Virus record (IMG/VR): IMGVR_UViG_3300044451_000434
Coordinates: 100,108 to 164,107 of that record
Strand: one strand, 5' to 3'
Source: a virus
DNA: 64,000 nt
Below, piece by piece: positions 42,886-51,476 of the stretch (position 1 is its first letter; every line of letters starts with the position of its first letter). A model generated the notes under the pieces. The model ran no database searches, had not been told where the DNA came from, and saw nothing but the letters and a program-made list of their open reading frames with translations. The position numbers were made by a program, and so were the translations under genes.

Positions 42886-43662
42886 ATGCAAAATTGGTTA
42901 CTTTACAGAACCCATCAAAATGATGAAAAAACACAGGGTAGGTTTGACGAATTGAGCCATCTTCTCAGAGGGATGGCTAATGTTGTGTGGATGTGCGACG
43001 GAGATTCAGTCGGAGGGTGCCAGTATGGGGGTGTGTTGGGTAAAAATTCATCGACATTTACGAATACGGATTATAAAATTAGGCAAACCTGGCCCAAAAT
43101 ATTTGAAACATACGATTCTTGCCCGCAAAACACGCCAAGAGTTTTTCCCAAGGGTGGCGGACCAAAAAGACCAATCAAGTGGGTGTTGGGGCATCTTCCA
43201 GCCCTACAGTGGTGGAGAGAAAGTGGGAGACCAGAGGGTAGGTTTATGGTGTGGGAGCATGATTTGTGGTGGGACGCGCCCTTCAGGGCTGCTCAGGCCC
43301 TGGCTCCAGCTTTTTCTCACCACAAGTTTCTTGCCCAACCGGTAAAAACATACAGACCTGGCCCTGATGCCATACAGCCACCCAATGTGCGTCCTCCGAA
43401 ATGGCTGAAGGACACCACCATATGTCACTATACTGCCACCGTGATGTCGGCAAGACTCATGGCGTCGCTTGATGAAATCAGTGAAGAGGGTTGCTGGGGG
43501 CACTGCGAACTTTTAGTTCCGTCCGTTGCTCACCATCATAAAAATGGTGGAGGTGCAGCTTCCTGGATGGCCGTGGCAGAGCATCCTGCCCTGCGACCAA
43601 TCATACACCGATTCCCTGGTCAGTCTCCTGATAAAAAACCCCAAAGATTATTCATTCGCTGA
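42886..43662 (+). CDS. Possible GT-A-like glycosyltransferase (258 aa)
   Basis: Single plus-strand gene. Contains F-M-V-W-E-H-D-L-W-W-D (a possible metal-binding D-x-D-like centre) near residue 120 and ends with GCWGHCELLVPSVAHHH. The W-rich, H-rich pattern resembles GT-A fold sugar transferases that work on nucleotide sugars, but no family match is firm. End overlaps the methyltransferase end by 11 bases. Alternatives: another enzyme using a metal centre. Confidence 0.45.
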   Translation: MQNWLLYRTHQNDEKTQGRFDELSHLLRGMANVVWMCDGDSVGGCQYGGVLGKNSSTFTNTDYKIRQTWPKIFETYDSCPQNTPRVFPKGGGPKRPIKWVLGHLPALQWWRESGRPEGRFMVWEHDLWWDAPFRAAQALAPAFSHHKFLAQPVKTYRPGPDAIQPPNVRPPKWLKDTTICHYTATVMSARLMASLDEISEEGCWGHCELLVPSVAHHHKNGGGAASWMAVAEHPALRPIIHRFPGQSPDKKPQRLFIR

Positions 43663-45709
43663 GTCCCTCAAGGTTCAGTATCCCTGCAGCTATCCACTGT
43701 GAGCAGTTGGAAACAACCCCGTTGCCGCACTGCTTGTAGCGCTGCGCGTTGCTGATGGCAACGATGCGACCATCCTCTTCTGCTCCGAATTCATTCCAGT
43801 CATGAGGCCAACCCATCAGGACGCAGCACTCAACGGGTGTCAAACGACGCACGACCATGCGCCCCTTGTTGCTGACTGCCTCAGTCTCTGCCCTAACCAC
43901 CGCATGAGTATCTCGCTCTCCAGTATCAAATGCGTTGAGAGTGTTGCTGTGATCTGCAGGAACCCATGACTCGTCGTCTGTGCTTGTCTGTGCCCTAGCA
44001 GACTTACGGAACACATCCGACTGGCTGATCACGCAGTCACTCGAGTCTTTTCCCGTCCTGAGTGAGTGGTGCATTTCTTCAGAAAGTTTCTGATTCATGC
44101 CGTCATATGCCAAGACAGGGTTGTCCTCATTTTGCACTATGCATTTTCCTTCATTAACATACTGACTCCCAACGCCTTTGTAGTCTCTTGACGCCAAGGT
44201 TCCTACAACCTCTTGATGGTAGTGCTCATTTTGAGCAATATAGGTTTGGGCATGGTGACTGGTTGGGGCAGGCTGCATGGCCTGGAGGGCATTAGCAACC
44301 TCCAATGGTGTCGCACTGAAATTGTTATTTTTGGCATCTTCGCGTATGCTGTATGCTTGAGCAATTTCTTGACCAGATATGGCGACGTGATTTGCGGAAT
44401 CTCCAAGACCACCTGCAGTCAACGGTGAAACAACATCTGAGCTGCAAGATTCTGCGCTGCCAGTGCGCTGATCCCTCGTGAAAAATCTTGGCTGAAATGC
44501 AAGGGCTTCAACAGCATCTGGCTGCATCACTCCTTGTGGAGAAGAGCCATCAAGAGCATATGCATCGTTTGACACACCTATGCCGTTGGCTCCCGTCTGC
44601 CCAAGTCTGAAGGCCATGGTATCTTCAGGCTGCTGTGCTATGACTGGGTGGTTGAACTCGTGCACACCTGCACGACCCATGCATGATCGCAGAGCACCAA
44701 CCTCATCTGTGGGGACGATGCCCGTCTGCTGGTTTACATACCTAAATCCCTGACACGGCACATGTTCTATGACTGCAGCAAAATTACCCTTGTCTGGCAT
44801 AAATTGGTCATGACATCTGGTTGTCAGGCTTGAGGATTCATCTCCTGCGTCCCACCATTTCCCCTTGCCTTCTTCGGCAAAGAACTTTGCCTTGCCGACC
44901 TCTTGGGCTTGGCCGCCTTCGCTGAAGGCTTCTGTGATTGCTTTGACTTTTTGCTCGCTGAAGATGCTTTCTGCCCTTCCGAGATTGACTGTGGAGATGT
45001 CTCCGTCCTGCTCACCTGCTGGTTGAGGGCTTCTTTCAGCAACTGGGGCAGGAGCTTGCCCCTGCGCTCTGCACGCCTCAATATGCCTACGCAAGCTTTT
45101 TTGCTGAGCCTGTATTGGCTCAAGTAGCCCGAGCACCCTGGCTGAGCGGGACTCTGTAGGATCTCCGACAACTTCACGCGAGGCAACGACAAAGATTCGC
45201 CTTCGTCTTTGCGCAACTCCGAAGTAACGGGCATCAAGCACTCGGTAGGCGATGTCAGGATACCCGCTGTCTGCCATTTCACCGAGGACCACTCCAAAGT
45301 CTTTTCCTTTGTTGGAGCTGAGGGCTCCCGAAACATTTTCCCATACCACCCAGCGAGGACTTTTGGCCCGAACAAGTCGAATGAATTCATGAAATAATCC
45401 TGACCTTTCTCCTTCTAGACCTTTTCTTTTTCCAGCCACCGACAGATCCTGACACGGACTGCCGCCAACTATGATGTCAACATCGTCAAGGTCTTCAGCA
45501 GCCACCTTGGTGATGTCTCCGAATATCTTCGTGTGTGGGTGCTGTTTGCGCAAGACCTTTTGGCAGGTATTGTCCCATTCCACAGCCCAGCACAGCTCAC
45601 AGCCCTCTCGCATGAAGCCAAGGCTGAATCCGCCCACCCCCGCAAACAGGTCTCCCACCTTCAATTTCTTCTTTCTAGCATTGTCAAACATAAGACGATT
45701 CTCCAGCAT
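43652..45709 (-). CDS. C5-cytosine DNA methyltransferase with long internal insertion
   Basis: 685 residues, AGGAAAG before the ATG. Motif I D-L-F-A-G-V-G-G-F-S (20-29), catalytic motif IV G-G-S-P-C-Q-D-L with Cys86, motif VI W-E-N-V (123-126), motif VIII Q-R-R-R-R-I-F (167-173), motif IX R-R-L-T-P-V-E-C and motif X Q-R-Y-K-Q-C-G-N-G near the end. Methylates cytosine in DNA, often to avoid host restriction. About 445 residues lie between motifs VIII and IX, far longer than the usual 100-200-residue target-recognition region. A second reading frame is embedded in the first half (see next feature). Flanked by probable virion genes, so a stand-alone gene without a restriction partner. Confidence 0.9.
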   Translation of the reverse strand: MLENRLMFDNARKKKLKVGDLFAGVGGFSLGFMREGCELCWAVEWDNTCQKVLRKQHPHTKIFGDITKVAAEDLDDVDIIVGGSPCQDLSVAGKRKGLEGERSGLFHEFIRLVRAKSPRWVVWENVSGALSSNKGKDFGVVLGEMADSGYPDIAYRVLDARYFGVAQRRRRIFVVASREVVGDPTESRSARVLGLLEPIQAQQKSLRRHIEACRAQGQAPAPVAERSPQPAGEQDGDISTVNLGRAESIFSEQKVKAITEAFSEGGQAQEVGKAKFFAEEGKGKWWDAGDESSSLTTRCHDQFMPDKGNFAAVIEHVPCQGFRYVNQQTGIVPTDEVGALRSCMGRAGVHEFNHPVIAQQPEDTMAFRLGQTGANGIGVSNDAYALDGSSPQGVMQPDAVEALAFQPRFFTRDQRTGSAESCSSDVVSPLTAGGLGDSANHVAISGQEIAQAYSIREDAKNNNFSATPLEVANALQAMQPAPTSHHAQTYIAQNEHYHQEVVGTLASRDYKGVGSQYVNEGKCIVQNEDNPVLAYDGMNQKLSEEMHHSLRTGKDSSDCVISQSDVFRKSARAQTSTDDESWVPADHSNTLNAFDTGERDTHAVVRAETEAVSNKGRMVVRRLTPVECCVLMGWPHDWNEFGAEEDGRIVAISNAQRYKQCGNGVVSNCSQWIAAGILNLEGLSE
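44824..45390 (-). CDS. Overlapping gene inside the methyltransferase gene (188 aa)
   Basis: An open frame of 188 residues lies within the methyltransferase gene on the same strand but another frame, with its own ATG and AGGAT seven bases upstream. Composition is natural. A segment near residues 88-121 (LSKKACVGILRRAERRGKLL) resembles a short repeated pattern, L-S-x-x-A-C-x-G-I-L-R-R-A-x-x-R-G-K-x-L-P, which I remember from phage proteins found beside C5 methyltransferases; I cannot confirm that from here. The C-terminus is very Lys/Ser-rich. It may be a real second protein, or a shadow made by the conserved methyltransferase codons. Confidence 0.45.
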   Translation of the reverse strand: MNSFDLFGPKVLAGWYGKMFREPSAPTKEKTLEWSSVKWQTAGILTSPTECLMPVTSELRKDEGESLSLPRVKLSEILQSPAQPGCSGYLSQYRLSKKACVGILRRAERRGKLLPQLLKEALNQQVSRTETSPQSISEGQKASSASKKSKQSQKPSAKAAKPKRSARQSSLPKKARGNGGTQEMNPQA

Positions 45710-45765
45710 AAACTTTCCTAAGTACCTGAACGGGTCCTCCTCAGAAAGTTGCTACAAGATAAATC

Positions 45766-47502
45766 TTACGATGAGACCTTCTGCCCGGCAACCCGTTCTA
45801 GTTTTTGCACCATTATTTTGGCTTCTTTAGGTTCAGGCGTTTTATTTTTGATTGTCTGAGCCATTAAATTGAGGCGCTCTTGGGGATTTTCCACTGCGCT
45901 GAGATATGGTACGAGAACTCTACTTACATCTGCCAGTTTTGATCCATACATCAGCATATCTAGTATGTGTGCCTCCATTTGAGTCCACCGATTGCCTCCA
46001 CCTGGTTTTTGTCTATAGGAATTCCTCCCCCTCATTTGTCTTTCGTATGTAGCCTGTATTGTATGTAGATTGCCTGTTTCAAAGACATGTTTCAGAACGT
46101 CAGGGGCCTGCATGTTCTCTTCGTTAGCAAGGACGTAGGGTTTCGCTTTCTCTAGGTCCTCAACCATGGTCTGAAGAGATGTGTCTATATTGTAGTTATG
46201 CATCATATAACCATCACGCTTAATGGCCGTTTCAAGAAGAGACGAGAAATCTTTAAATGGAGCTTGTGACGCAGCGGTTAATATCTCTTTCCTCCAGTGG
46301 GTATCTGCGAGCGTTTGCTTTAATTTATTCCACACAGAAAATGTTGTGTCTAGAAAATGCTTCTGCTGTAATTCTTTTTTTAAATGATCGGCTCTTTTGA
46401 CAACTTGTATTGCCCTAGTACGGATATCATTAATTGCGTACTGGAGAGCTTGTACTGCCACTGCTGCCCCATTTTTAGTCAACACTCCATGTACAAGAGG
46501 CTTCAGGGCTCCTTCCCAGTCAAAATTGCCATCTTTTATTTGCTCTTTTGCTTTTTCTTGAAGTTCATAAAGCGCATCTGTTTCTGCTATTGGAGTTTGA
46601 TTAGACTGTAGTTCAACTAGCAGCGTCAAGGCTAAAGATCCATCCCCATTTTTCATGAGATCAGCGATGATTGTTTCTTTCTCTTTTGGAGGCAAAACCT
46701 TCAGATAAGCCACGGCTTCCAAAAAGCCATCTGATCTGCACTGACGCATATAAGATGACAATTTGTCCTTCCACTTGTCAGCCTCATGGTAGACGGCAAG
46801 TATACATATTGCTCTTTCGCATTCACTCAAAGGGGTATTTGTCATGTTGGTGAAGCCAGACGCCGAGTTACTGTGTGGAGCCATAAATGCCCACTGTTTT
46901 CCATCCCGAACAAATAGGAACACCTCGCCGCCATAATTTTTTAACTGCTGTTCCGGGTTATGTCCTCTCATACCTACTATACAAAAGCGCTCAGGATGGT
47001 CTATAAGTTGATGCTGTTTTTTAACATCGTCATATACATAAACTCTCATTGCCGGGAATTGATTTAGGGAAAAACTGCGAATCATTTTCATCTTTCCTCC
47101 AGGGTCAAAAACATCGTGCTCTTGACTTTTTAGTCTCTCTCTGGTTTTGTTTTCCTGTACATCCACAGCTTGAAGGATTTCCGTAAGGCTTTGGTATGCG
47201 TCAACCGGTTTAGGAAGGCCGAGTTCCACCGTTTTTATTTTATCCTCATGGGCTTGTGCCTCTAGTTCAAATTGATGTAAATCTGGTATCTCATTATTCA
47301 TCATCACCCTACAAAAAAACAATTTGTACTTGAGTTTGAAAGTTTTAATTTTTTTAATAACATCATCTGGTATGTTCTCGTCTTTTGCTTTCTGAATCCA
47401 TTCTTCTGATGTCGATGCCAACTTTGCTGCCCGAAACCAAGATGGAATGTTTTTCGATGCTTGCTTTGCTGCCTGAATACAAGATGCGCTGCTTTTAGAC
47501 AT
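45766..47502 (-). CDS. Unknown large protein with tag motif (578 aa)
   Basis: I use the ATG at 47502, preceded by AGGAG, not the ATG 15 bases earlier. Residues 1-40 contain AAKLASTSEEWIQKAKDENI, another form of the K-L-A...W tag. The rest is mostly helical with a mixed middle domain (RVYVYDDVKKQHQLIDHPER, GEVFLFVRDGKQWAFMAPHS). No known family. It is in the run of minus-strand proteins around the methyltransferase and probably structural. Confidence 0.65.
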   Translation of the reverse strand: MSKSSASCIQAAKQASKNIPSWFRAAKLASTSEEWIQKAKDENIPDDVIKKIKTFKLKYKLFFCRVMMNNEIPDLHQFELEAQAHEDKIKTVELGLPKPVDAYQSLTEILQAVDVQENKTRERLKSQEHDVFDPGGKMKMIRSFSLNQFPAMRVYVYDDVKKQHQLIDHPERFCIVGMRGHNPEQQLKNYGGEVFLFVRDGKQWAFMAPHSNSASGFTNMTNTPLSECERAICILAVYHEADKWKDKLSSYMRQCRSDGFLEAVAYLKVLPPKEKETIIADLMKNGDGSLALTLLVELQSNQTPIAETDALYELQEKAKEQIKDGNFDWEGALKPLVHGVLTKNGAAVAVQALQYAINDIRTRAIQVVKRADHLKKELQQKHFLDTTFSVWNKLKQTLADTHWRKEILTAASQAPFKDFSSLLETAIKRDGYMMHNYNIDTSLQTMVEDLEKAKPYVLANEENMQAPDVLKHVFETGNLHTIQATYERQMRGRNSYRQKPGGGNRWTQMEAHILDMLMYGSKLADVSRVLVPYLSAVENPQERLNLMAQTIKNKTPEPKEAKIMVQKLERVAGQKVSS

Positions 47503-47832
47503 TAGCTTGCTCCTCATGACTTTTTCATCTTTCTGTCAAGGGTGATGCTGCGATGTATATTTACATCCGATTTTATTATAGTACATATAATTGAAGGAAC
47601 CGTTAGGCGCATGGGTACACAATCATTTATTTCAGATAACAATTATGACCTCCAAACTTAAAAAAAACTTCCTAAAGTTAAAATTTTCGTGGTTTCATGA
47701 TGTGAGGATTTAGATGGTATGTTTCGGCCGGCATTTGGTAATACCTCTTTAAGATGAACATCAAAGGAGCGGAGGGGGTGTCGCTGCAACTTTTGATTTT
47801 CATCAGATACTTCAGTTCAGTAAAGAAAAAAG
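47503..47832. other. Intergenic stretch with promoter-like AT block and one short frame
   Basis: Between the genes at 47502 and 47833. On the minus strand the block near 47555-47590 (TATATGTACTATAATAAA) is AT-rich and could act as a promoter for the 578-residue gene. A 41-codon minus-strand frame at 47678-47803 (MKIKSCSDTPSAPLMFILKR) has no good ribosome site. No hairpin stands out. Confidence 0.4.
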
Positions 47833-48303
47833 TCAGTTCTTTGCGGAAGCAAGCTTGAGTTCGGACGAAGGATTCCATCGCGCGGCAGATCCTGAAGATC
47901 TCTCTTCTAAGCCCCCCCCCAAAGCCTTGCTTATTGAAGACCACAAAGATTTTTTGGGACCAGCTTCACCGAACTCCCGAGTAGACCCTCCTGCAGCCCC
48001 AAGAGCCGCTATGAGTTTATTTATTTCTGGTGTTTTTTCGCCACCTGTAGATACATATTTTCTGAGCAATTTGTAAGCATCTTGGTTATCGGTAGTGGAT
48101 CGCAACATGGTTTTAGCAACTGCATCTGCGCCCTTCTTCTTCACCAAATCTGTTGCTAATCCGACTAGTTTTTCAACGGCGTATATTTTTGCCCATTGAT
48201 TTGCTCCCCTAGCTAGGTACGGCAGGGCAGCCCTGAGGAGCGGACCAATCGCTGCAAAAGCTTCTTTCTGCATCATGGTATTTTTACTGTTAATTTTTAT
48301 CAT
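47833..48303 (-). CDS. Ala-rich helical protein with ELKLA tail (156 aa)
   Basis: Helical and Ala/Gly-rich (FAAIGPLLRAALPYLARGAN, KKGADAVAKTMLRSTTDNQD), ending RWNPSSELKLASAKN. That ending matches RWNAPPELKLAMTKQ of the 278-residue protein at 41608. The start lacks a clear ribosome site; a later ATG (MMQKEAF) is possible. The GGGGG run at about 47921 (plus strand C run) would be a risk for frameshift. Probably a virion protein. Confidence 0.6.
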   Translation of the reverse strand: MIKINSKNTMMQKEAFAAIGPLLRAALPYLARGANQWAKIYAVEKLVGLATDLVKKKGADAVAKTMLRSTTDNQDAYKLLRKYVSTGGEKTPEINKLIAALGAAGGSTREFGEAGPKKSLWSSISKALGGGLEERSSGSAARWNPSSELKLASAKN

Positions 48304-48356
48304 GATGTGTTATTTATTTTAAAAGGTTCTATTTCCTGCCCCGAGAAATTCATGAT

Positions 48357-48893
48357 ATGCTTCATATAAGAGCAAATTATTCAAAAGCTGTTCGATATTT
48401 TTCAGTTGATATTGAGGCTGACGGTCCATCTCCAGCGGTTGGATCGATGATTGAACTGGGGTGCGTTGCCGTAGACGATCCGTCTAGAAGATTTTCTGTA
48501 AAAATGCGTCCAGACAAGGACGCCTTCAACCCGCGCTCACTTGCCATTTCAGGTTTCACGAGGGAGCAGACCATGAGATTTGAAGATCCCAAATCCGCCA
48601 TGGAGTCCTTCAACAGGTGGATATCTGAAAACTCTCATGGTAGCTCCCCTATTTTTGTCAGCGACAATGGATTCGACTGGTCTTTTGTTGACTTTTATTT
48701 CCACAAATATGTGGGTCAAAATCCTTTTGGACATTCCCCAAGAAATCTGCATGACCTCCATAAGGGTTTCAGGAGGTCTCTGTCCAAACGAATTTCCGAA
48801 GAGCGTGGCAAGCCTCCGCATTCTGCCGTTAAAGACGCCGAAATGAATGCAATGCACATGAGGAGGCTGATGGAAGAGGGGCTTGAGGGCTGA
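48357..48893 (+). CDS. DEDD-type 3'-5' exonuclease
   Basis: 178 residues. Exo I V-D-I-E-A-D-G (Asp and Glu), exo II S-D-N-G-F-D-W, and exo III H-S-A-V-K-D-A-E, giving the DEDDh set used by RNase T, the polymerase III epsilon subunit and related enzymes to remove nucleotides from 3' ends. A stand-alone form could proofread, trim RNA or process ends. It is the first gene of a plus-strand group with ThyX. Confidence 0.85.
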   Translation: MLHIRANYSKAVRYFSVDIEADGPSPAVGSMIELGCVAVDDPSRRFSVKMRPDKDAFNPRSLAISGFTREQTMRFEDPKSAMESFNRWISENSHGSSPIFVSDNGFDWSFVDFYFHKYVGQNPFGHSPRNLHDLHKGFRRSLSKRISEERGKPPHSAVKDAEMNAMHMRRLMEEGLEG

Positions 48894-48908
48894 GCGTAGA
48901 ATTATCTC

Positions 48909-49793
48909 ATGCACACGCATGAAGATGAAAAACTTGTTGACATTATGGGGGGCAGATCAAGAATCGAGGAACAGGTTTTTGACCATGGGTTTGTAGCACT
49001 TGTCGACCTGATGCCAAGGCTAGTTCCTGAAGGCAAGACTGCAGATTACGCCATAGCCCAAGCTGCAAGAACAAGTTATGGACACGGCACCAAGAAACTA
49101 AACGAGGACGAGGGTCTGATCCGCTACCTTATGCGGCATCGGCACACCACCCCGTTTGAATTCTGCGAGGTCAAGTTTCATATCAGAATGCCAATCTTTG
49201 TGGCCCGCCAGTGGATCCGTCACCGCACCGCAAATGTGAACGAGTACTCGGCACGCTACTCGGTGGTCCCCGACCAGTTCTACACTCCAAGTGGCGATGC
49301 GGTAAAGCAGCAGAGTGCCACCAACAAGCAGGGCAGGGGGGATAGTCTTCCTCCTGAGGCAGTTGAATCATTCATAGAGTCCTGTGACTTCATATCATCT
49401 GAATCATATTCAAAGTACATGGAGGCAATAAATGGCGGCGTGGCCAGGGAACTCGCCAGGATAATCCTGCCTGTGAACGCCTACACAGAATGGTATTGGA
49501 AGTGTGATCTTCACAATATTTTTCATTTTTTACACCTCCGGATGGATCCCCATGCGCAGATGGAGATCAGGGTGTACGCAGATTCCATGTACAGATTAAT
49601 AAGGCCGTTCTTCCCAATTGCATGTAAAGCCTTTGAGGACTATAGGTTACATTCAATTCACCTGACTGCTCTTGAGGTGGAATCTATCAAAAATGGTCAG
49701 CCCATACAGACCTCAAATCGGCGGGAGGCTTCAGAGTGGGAAGCCAAGATGTCGGTGCTTGGCCTGGTTGGCAAAGGTTCTCTAGGCGTATAA
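48909..49793 (+). CDS. thyX: Flavin-dependent thymidylate synthase ThyX
   Basis: 294 residues. Makes dTMP from dUMP with methylene-tetrahydrofolate and FAD/NADPH. The family signature R-H-R-x7-S is at 104-114 (RHRTANVNEYS), followed by A-R-Y-S. The HRHTTPFEF helix and the HFLHLRMDPHAQMEIR segment near the end also fit. Fifteen bases after the exonuclease. Works with dut and the reductase on this genome to make dTTP. Confidence 0.95.
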   Translation: MHTHEDEKLVDIMGGRSRIEEQVFDHGFVALVDLMPRLVPEGKTADYAIAQAARTSYGHGTKKLNEDEGLIRYLMRHRHTTPFEFCEVKFHIRMPIFVARQWIRHRTANVNEYSARYSVVPDQFYTPSGDAVKQQSATNKQGRGDSLPPEAVESFIESCDFISSESYSKYMEAINGGVARELARIILPVNAYTEWYWKCDLHNIFHFLHLRMDPHAQMEIRVYADSMYRLIRPFFPIACKAFEDYRLHSIHLTALEVESIKNGQPIQTSNRREASEWEAKMSVLGLVGKGSLGV

Positions 49794-49867
49794 TGGTAAT
49801 AATTCACTTCAACCCCTTTTTTGTCTAGACGACAAACAAGGTTACAAATCTCAACAAAGGAGAAAAC

Positions 49868-50623
49868 ATGAAGAGATCTATTTTTGGTTCGGCAGTAGTA
49901 TTAGCAGCAACTTCGGTTGCTCTTGGATCCCAGCAGCCACAGGCGCCAGCAGGAGGTGGGGTAGATGCCCTCTCGCTTAGCAATTTCAGCTTCAGCGAAA
50001 ACATCAATTTCTACAACCTGAACACGGGGAATGTCACCGAGTTTCTGCAGAAGGTTGACTATCGGTTTAGCGACAAGCTTGACCTACACCTTGTCCTGCC
50101 AGTGTACACAGATGGGAGCACTGGCGCAGGCATGTTCACCCTAGGAGCTCAGTATCAGTTGTTGACGGCTCCTGTGTCGTTTGTTGACTCCGTCGATTTC
50201 GGTCTAGACCTGAAACTGCCGACCGACTCTGCAGGCTTCGGTGGCAGCGGTGTCAACCCCGTCCTCAATGCGGGCGTTGATGGCAAAACCCCGATTGATA
50301 AGTTGATCTACTCCACCAGCGCAAGCTGGGAGTGGAACACAAACGGCGACTACCTCCCCATCTTCGGTGGATTTATCACCAATAATGTGCTGGATGTCGA
50401 TGCCTCGCTCAACTATGAGGTCATCAAGGATCTCAGCGTGGTCGCCAACTACAACTTCTGGTACCTAGACAGCGGTTCTAGCCTGAACACAATCGGGCCG
50501 GGTCTAAACTGGTCCATGTGCGACAATGCTTCTTTTGACTTCGCGTGTGACATCCCATTCGCAAAGTATCATACAAACAATCTCGACCTCGTGGTCAGGT
50601 TCGGTTTGAGTGTCAAGTTCTAA
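49868..50623 (+). CDS. Outer-membrane beta-barrel protein
   Basis: 251 residues, with AAAGGAG before the ATG. Signal peptide MKRSIFGSAVVLAATSVALG with a cleavage site near residue 20-23. The rest alternates hydrophobic and polar residues in strands (DKLDLHLVLPVYTD, SVDFGLDLKLPT, DLVVRFGLSVKF) and ends in Phe, the typical outer-membrane C-terminal signature. Base composition looks more GC-rich than neighbours. Phage-carried porins or barrel proteins can block superinfection or change permeability (for example lambdoid lom or nmpC), but the function here is unknown. Confidence 0.8.
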   Translation: MKRSIFGSAVVLAATSVALGSQQPQAPAGGGVDALSLSNFSFSENINFYNLNTGNVTEFLQKVDYRFSDKLDLHLVLPVYTDGSTGAGMFTLGAQYQLLTAPVSFVDSVDFGLDLKLPTDSAGFGGSGVNPVLNAGVDGKTPIDKLIYSTSASWEWNTNGDYLPIFGGFITNNVLDVDASLNYEVIKDLSVVANYNFWYLDSGSSLNTIGPGLNWSMCDNASFDFACDIPFAKYHTNNLDLVVRFGLSVKF

Positions 50624-50647
50624 AAAATTCAAGAAAGAGAGAGAAAA

Positions 50648-50800
50648 ATGGAAAACAAGAACTCATGCTCCGTCAAGTGCCCAATGGGTGGCTTCTGCTG
50701 GAAGAATCCGGTTCACTGGTTCTTCGGTCTCGCAGTCCTGCCTTTTACGATTGATGGCGTCAAGGTTATTTGGGCTGCGCTGAATAACATTGCTAGCTGA
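50648..50800 (+). CDS. Small one-pass membrane protein (50 aa)
   Basis: Frame 24 bases after the barrel gene, with a purine-rich AAGAAAGAGAG upstream. Sequence MENKNSCSVKCPMGGFCWKN then HWFFGLAVLPFTIDGVKVIW, with one hydrophobic helix and three cysteines. Same GC-rich style as the barrel gene and followed by a strong terminator, so the two form one cassette. Confidence 0.6.
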   Translation: MENKNSCSVKCPMGGFCWKNPVHWFFGLAVLPFTIDGVKVIWAALNNIAS

Positions 50801-50826
50801 TTAGCAGTCTATTTTGAAGCAACCAT

Positions 50827-50861
50827 GCGGGGGCGTCGCAAGACGCCCCCGCTTTGTCTTT
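50827..50861 (+). terminator. Strong Rho-independent terminator
   Basis: Perfect 11-base GC-rich stem GCGGGGGCGTC (50827-50837), GCAA loop, matching arm GACGCCCCCGC (50842-50852), then TTTGTCTTT. It ends the barrel cassette. Confidence 0.92.
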
Positions 50862-50872
50862 GAGGAGGACAC

Positions 50873-50899
50873 ATGTGGTTTCAGTTGAAGCATATTTAG
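50873..50899 (+). other. Mini-ORF with canonical ribosome site
   Basis: GAGGAGG lies six bases before an ATG encoding only MWFQLKHI before TAG. It lies between the terminator and the next methyltransferase gene. It may be a leader peptide for that gene or a chance ribosome site. Confidence 0.35.
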
Positions 50900-50924
50900 T
50901 TAAATAGGGCAATTAGTCAGCATC

Positions 50925-51476
50925 ATGAATCGAAGACCTTTTGCATTGAGAGATTCTATTAGTCAGGAAATGGGCCTGAGAAGTATGTGTCAATTTGTAA
51001 AACAAGTTAAAGGGGACATTCCTACCATCGTAGAGGTTGGTGTCTTCTGCGGAGAAAGCACCAGAATTTTTGTGGAAGAGTTTTCAAACTCTAAGATCAT
51101 GTGCATTGATCCATGGACAGAGGGATATGATCCGAATGATCCAGCCAGTAATGTGGATATGCATGCGGTTGAAAAGAGGTTTGACATGTTCGCAAAAAAA
51201 CATAAAGCAGTATGCAAATACAAGGGAATATCTTCCGATTTTTCTGCCCTGCCAGAATTCAACAAAGTTTCAATGTGCTATATTGATGGTTGTCATACAT
51301 ATGATGCTGTAAAAAACGACATCAAGTTTTGGCTTCACAGATGCGAACATGCTATATGCGGCCACGACTACGGATTTAAAAATCACTGGCTTTCACCGGT
51401 CACTGACGCCGTTGATGAAATGGTTGGCAAGCCCGACCGTGTATTCAGCGACGATTCATGGATCAAAATTCTATAG
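50925..51476 (+). CDS. Class I SAM-dependent methyltransferase (first of a paralogous pair)
   Basis: 183 residues. Motif I IVEVGVFCGESTRIF (residues about 35-49), then a C-I-D-P-W turn and V-S-M-C-Y-I-D-G-C-H. This is the style of small O-methyltransferases (Methyltransf_24/TylF-like) used in sugar and natural-product methylation. It has a clear paralogue at 57473 (both share D-P-W, Y-I-D-G-C-H and a SSDF motif), and they flank the glycan island. Ends with TAG. Confidence 0.8.
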   Translation: MNRRPFALRDSISQEMGLRSMCQFVKQVKGDIPTIVEVGVFCGESTRIFVEEFSNSKIMCIDPWTEGYDPNDPASNVDMHAVEKRFDMFAKKHKAVCKYKGISSDFSALPEFNKVSMCYIDGCHTYDAVKNDIKFWLHRCEHAICGHDYGFKNHWLSPVTDAVDEMVGKPDRVFSDDSWIKIL

